Shown: piece after piece, positions 13,078 through 15,388 of the stretch | Position numbering within the stretch: the first letter of the stretch is position 1 | Layout of the letters: the number at the start of each line of letters is the position of its first letter | DNA from: an uncultured Oscillibacter sp. | GTDB lineage: Bacteria > Bacillota > Clostridia > Oscillospirales > Oscillospiraceae | Assembly: GCF_910579365.1 (NCBI RefSeq) | Contig: NZ_CAJTUX010000062.1 | Location: 1-15,388 of the forward strand | Length of the DNA stretch: 15,388 nt | Direction: 5' to 3' | The notes under the pieces: model-generated | Told to the model about the DNA's origin: nothing | What the model saw: only the letters and a program-made list of their open reading frames with translations | Databases searched by the model: none | Program-made: the position numbers and the translations under genes

Positions 13078-14219
13078 CTGCTGCCCTCTCCTCTCTGGGG
13101 CCGGGGACGGACGTGGGCCTTTGCAGTCTCCAGTTCCTCCTTTGTGCGGATGAAAAAGCCGTCGTATTCCCAAAAGGAGACATAGAGGTCGCCATAGTCT
13201 GTCTTTCGTGGCCGCTGCTCATAGCCCTCGCCCCAGCCGTCGGAATACTGTCCCATGCAAAACTCCTTCAGTTCCTCCAGCTCACCAGGGCCGAGGACGC
13301 CACTGACTTTACAGACGGCCACGCCGAACAGCTCCCCATCTACCTCCTCAACGTCTACGCTGATGGAGAGAACTTTTTCATCCACAGCCTTCGAGCCGTC
13401 AAAGTAAGTCATGAGGCCCCGCTCCTCCTCATCCGGCAGGCGCTCATCCTCAATGCCCTGGCGGATGGCGTCCTGATAGCCGGTCAGCGCATAGCCTCCC
13501 AAGACTTGGGGCCCGCAGCCGGGTTCCTCCTCCGGGTCCGCCTCAAACAGCTCGGCATACAGGGGGCTGTAGAGCTTCCATTCCGTAATTTTTTCTTCCG
13601 CAGTAATCACCTCTGTTTTTTGAGATTTTTGAGTTTCCTCCGAGGCAAGCAGGTCCCCGAAACCCATGCGCTCCAAGACCTTCCGGTACAACTTCCGCTC
13701 AAACGCCAGATACTCCGGCGCGGAGGTATCCACCTCCCGCAGGATGGCCTCCTCATAGCAGGTCCCGGTCACGATCTCCCACTCCACGGCGCCGAACCGG
13801 GTGGCGGTCAGCCAGCGCAGAAGCTGGCGGCCATCCATCTGCTCAAACAGGCCGCGGCTGTCCTCGTAGGCGAAATAGCTGTACAGGTCGATGCCCGTCA
13901 TCTTTTTCGCCGCGCGGAACAGTGTGAAGCCCTGGGGGTCCAGGCTGGGGGAGACCGTCTCATAAAACCGGATCATCTCCGCCAGGGAAGACAGCTTTGG
14001 GCAGTAGGCGTCCAAAGCGGCTTGCAGCGCGGCCGACTTTTTCTCGGAAAAGTTTGCCCGGCGCCTGGCCTCGCTGTAATCGCCGCTGAGGCGCTGGCAC
14101 TCCAGCTCGCTCTTTTCCAGAGCCGTTCGCGCCTGGCTCAGCTCCCGCTCCGCCGCCTCCAGCCGGGCGCGGGCGGCGGGGTATTCCCGAACAGATCGGA
14201 GCATCTCTCTCAGGCCCAT
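13074..14219 (-). CDS. Composite element protein: coiled coil, central domain, and LYSPL-family C-terminal half (381 aa)
   Basis: Residues 14-70 are rich in Glu, Arg and Ala with a heptad-like pattern and no proline, predicting a coiled coil. Residues 75-190 form a globular region (YCPKLSSLAEMIRFYETVSP, LLRWLTATRFGAVEWEIV, then ERKLYRKVLERMGF). Residues 211-381 are a full copy of the LYSPL family: WKLYSPLY at 214-221, then VDVEEVDGELFGVAVCKVSG at 288-307 and YVSFWEYDGFFIRTKEEL, paralogous to the 11972 gene. The linker 192-212 is polar, and its DNA keeps GGAGGAAAC and GAGGTGAT, as if two genes had merged. The start at 14219 is 2 nt after the upstream stop with only a weak AAAGGCGG site. Function unknown. 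Confidence 0.75.
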   Translation of the reverse strand: MGLREMLRSVREYPAARARLEAAERELSQARTALEKSELECQRLSGDYSEARRRANFSEKKSAALQAALDAYCPKLSSLAEMIRFYETVSPSLDPQGFTLFRAAKKMTGIDLYSYFAYEDSRGLFEQMDGRQLLRWLTATRFGAVEWEIVTGTCYEEAILREVDTSAPEYLAFERKLYRKVLERMGFGDLLASEETQKSQKTEVITAEEKITEWKLYSPLYAELFEADPEEEPGCGPQVLGGYALTGYQDAIRQGIEDERLPDEEERGLMTYFDGSKAVDEKVLSISVDVEEVDGELFGVAVCKVSGVLGPGELEELKEFCMGQYSDGWGEGYEQRPRKTDYGDLYVSFWEYDGFFIRTKEELETAKAHVRPRPQRGEGSR

Positions 14220-14221
14220 AG

Positions 14222-14644
14222 TCAGCCCGCCTTTCGGAACCGGGCAAGGAACCGCTCCAGCACATGAATGCGCCCGCTCACCTTGGCGGCGGAAACGTCC
14301 AGGCCGTTCATCTGGCTCTGGATGCGGCGGCGAATGGCCTGGAGGGCCTGCCGGTCATTGCAGCACTCCAGCACGATATACTCGCTGCCGCGGGCCAGAA
14401 CCTCCCGCTGGCCGGACTCGTCCCGGATGCTGGCCATGAGCCGCTGGCCCAGGCGTTTGCGGTAGCGGTCCTGGAGAAGCTCCGTGTCGCCGGAGACGTT
14501 GTACTTCTTGAGGATAGCGGCGATTTCGCCAGAGCTGATTTTCATATTGGTGAACAGTGTGTCAAGAATTTCATTTTCCGCTTCCGGTGGCAGAATCGGC
14601 CTGCCGGGAGGGCTTGCCGCCCGCGCGGGATATTCTTTGCTCAT
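14222..14644 (-). CDS. Small helical conserved element protein (140 aa)
   Basis: MSKEYPARAASPPGRPILPPEAENEILDTL: a proline-rich opening, then almost entirely helical. EIAAILKKYNVSGDTELLQDRYRKRLGQRLM is followed by a region with RGSEYIVLECCNDRQALQAI, and a basic C-terminal helix ends in VLERFLARFRKAG. The start at 14644 has GGAGGAAAGGA upstream and overlaps the previous gene by 4 nt. There is no signal peptide or membrane helix. I do not recognise the family. The basic, helical character would suit nucleic-acid or protein binding, but this is a guess. Confidence 0.75.
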   Translation of the reverse strand: MSKEYPARAASPPGRPILPPEAENEILDTLFTNMKISSGEIAAILKKYNVSGDTELLQDRYRKRLGQRLMASIRDESGQREVLARGSEYIVLECCNDRQALQAIRRRIQSQMNGLDVSAAKVSGRIHVLERFLARFRKAG

Positions 14645-15388
14645 CGTTCCTTTCCTCCTCTCTTTTTCGGCGTTTTCTTCCCGTTATGGTCAAAATCGGG
14701 GGGCGCCACCGCCTCATGGTTATGGCGGCTGACATAAATTCCGTTGATCTGCACCGCCTGACTTTTTTGGAAGCCTACGGGGGCGGCATCCGGATTCAGG
14801 GCCGCATGGATAAACTCTTTTCGGTTTTCTTTAGGCGTGAAAACGCTGTAGGTGTGCTCACTTATCCGGTGCAGGAAAGCGGCGTGCTGGAGATCCGGCT
14901 GGCTGGAGATGAATTCAGCGACGGCCTTTTCCTCCAGAATAAGCGGCCCAGGGACTTCTTTCTCCAGCTCCGCGCCCAGCTTATCAATGTACCGGAGCAT
15001 TTCCCGCACATTGCCGCACACAAATTCCGGCGTTCCGAAGCCGTACCGCTCTGTGGTCAGCGCCCATTTTCCAGACTGGCAGGGATGATCCAGGGTGATT
15101 AGAAAATACTTCCCATCCCGTTTCCCGGACAGCGGCTCAAAGCGGACGTCGTCGTACATCTGGCCAGTGGTCAGGGCGTTATTTTTGAACCAGACATAGT
15201 AGTTGTCCAGGATGAAGGGGGAGGTAATTCCCATGACCACCTTGGCGATTTTCTTCAGCCGTCCGGCGAGAGCTTTATCCTGGCAGAACCAGTCGTACCA
15301 GCCCGCCCCGCATTGTGTGTGAATGTCCGGGCTGTCGTAAAATCCGGCCTTGAACTGCTCCTGCCATTGGCGGACGGAGATTTCTTCT
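14641..15388 (-). CDS. Conserved element protein, N-terminus cut by window edge (249 codons visible)
   Basis: The reading frame is open to the window edge, beginning EEISVRQWQEQFKAGFYDSP, so the true start lies at or just beyond 15388. An internal start at 15240 would remove conserved-looking sequence (CGAGWYDWFCQDKALAGRL) and is rejected. The first 135 residues form one domain (ITSPFILDNYYVWFKNN, YDDVRFEPLSGKRDGKYFLI, YGFGTPEFVCGNVREMLRY). The second half is less distinctive (HAAFLHRISEHTYSVFTPKE, then AVQINGIYVSRHNHEAV). The tail KKTPKKRGGKER is basic and contains the ribosome-binding site of the next gene. From memory, similar proteins occur in Clostridia conjugative elements. Function unknown. 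Confidence 0.75.
   Translation of the reverse strand, partial: EEISVRQWQEQFKAGFYDSPDIHTQCGAGWYDWFCQDKALAGRLKKIAKVVMGITSPFILDNYYVWFKNNALTTGQMYDDVRFEPLSGKRDGKYFLITLDHPCQSGKWALTTERYGFGTPEFVCGNVREMLRYIDKLGAELEKEVPGPLILEEKAVAEFISSQPDLQHAAFLHRISEHTYSVFTPKENRKEFIHAALNPDAAPVGFQKSQAVQINGIYVSRHNHEAVAPPDFDHNGKKTPKKRGGKER

Noticed and set aside
13113..14267. Plus-strand ORF (384 codons) opposite the composite 381-aa gene
   Set aside because: Mirror ORF of a GC-rich coding region; the minus-strand reading has the paralog and junction evidence.
1..15388. CRISPR array, tRNA, IS element or attachment site
   Set aside because: No spaced direct repeats, cloverleaf, transposase or terminal inverted repeats were found by eye; the window is almost entirely coding.

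Overview
This window looks like accessory cargo of a large mobile element (integrative-conjugative element or plasmid) from a GC-rich gut Clostridia host of the Oscillospiraceae/Lachnospiraceae type. That assignment rests on three things: the protein families present (YodL-domain, DUF3846, DUF3848-like, DUF4240, amidoligase, ParM/ParR), strong Shine-Dalgarno sites of Firmicutes type, and a high GC content for Firmicutes. It is inferred from family recognition, not from a database search. No relaxase, integrase, replication gene, tRNA, rRNA or CRISPR array is visible.

Layout: all 23 genes (21 complete, one cut at each window edge) lie on the minus strand, so transcription runs from high to low coordinates. 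They form one nearly gapless polycistron. Most junctions overlap by 4, 8 or 11 nt, and the only non-coding stretch above 100 nt is 2594-2722. In order of transcription: (i) 15388-11403, conserved element proteins of mostly unknown function, including DUF4240 proteins and a paralogous LYSPL family; (ii) 11406-10164, a ParM-like actin and a ParR-like adaptor (type II plasmid segregation); (iii) 10198-9026, a C5-cytosine DNA methyltransferase; (iv) 9029-7270, an amidoligase, an 83-aa protein and a gamma-glutamylcyclotransferase-like enzyme, a likely peptide/amide modification module; (v) 7280-4921, a small unknown protein, a fused DUF3846 protein and an S-adenosylmethionine synthetase; (vi) 4924-2723, a YodL-domain protein, a PP-loop (PAPS-reductase-like) ATPase and an unknown protein; (vii) 2593-1, a hexapeptide-repeat beta-helix protein, a deoxyribosyltransferase-like (DUF4406/DUF7768-type) protein, a DUF3848-like protein, an unknown protein, and the start of a DPPY-type DNA methyltransferase.

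Working together (inference): the element carries its own SAM supply (MetK) alongside two DNA methyltransferases and no visible restriction nuclease, which suggests self-methylation to evade host restriction. ParM/ParR would stabilise an extrachromosomal phase. The amidoligase/cyclotransferase pair could make or trim gamma-glutamyl-type linkages on peptides or metabolites.

The most unusual structural signal is the gene junctions. Sixteen of the 22 visible C-termini end in Arg-stop, usually after a Lys/Arg/Gly-rich tail, and six of them end in the same three residues, HER. In most of these the tail encodes the Shine-Dalgarno site and part of the start of the next gene. Two ORFs (2593 and 11972) have lost the expected ATG and appear to begin with ACG and ATA. 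Two other proteins look like fusions made across such a junction.
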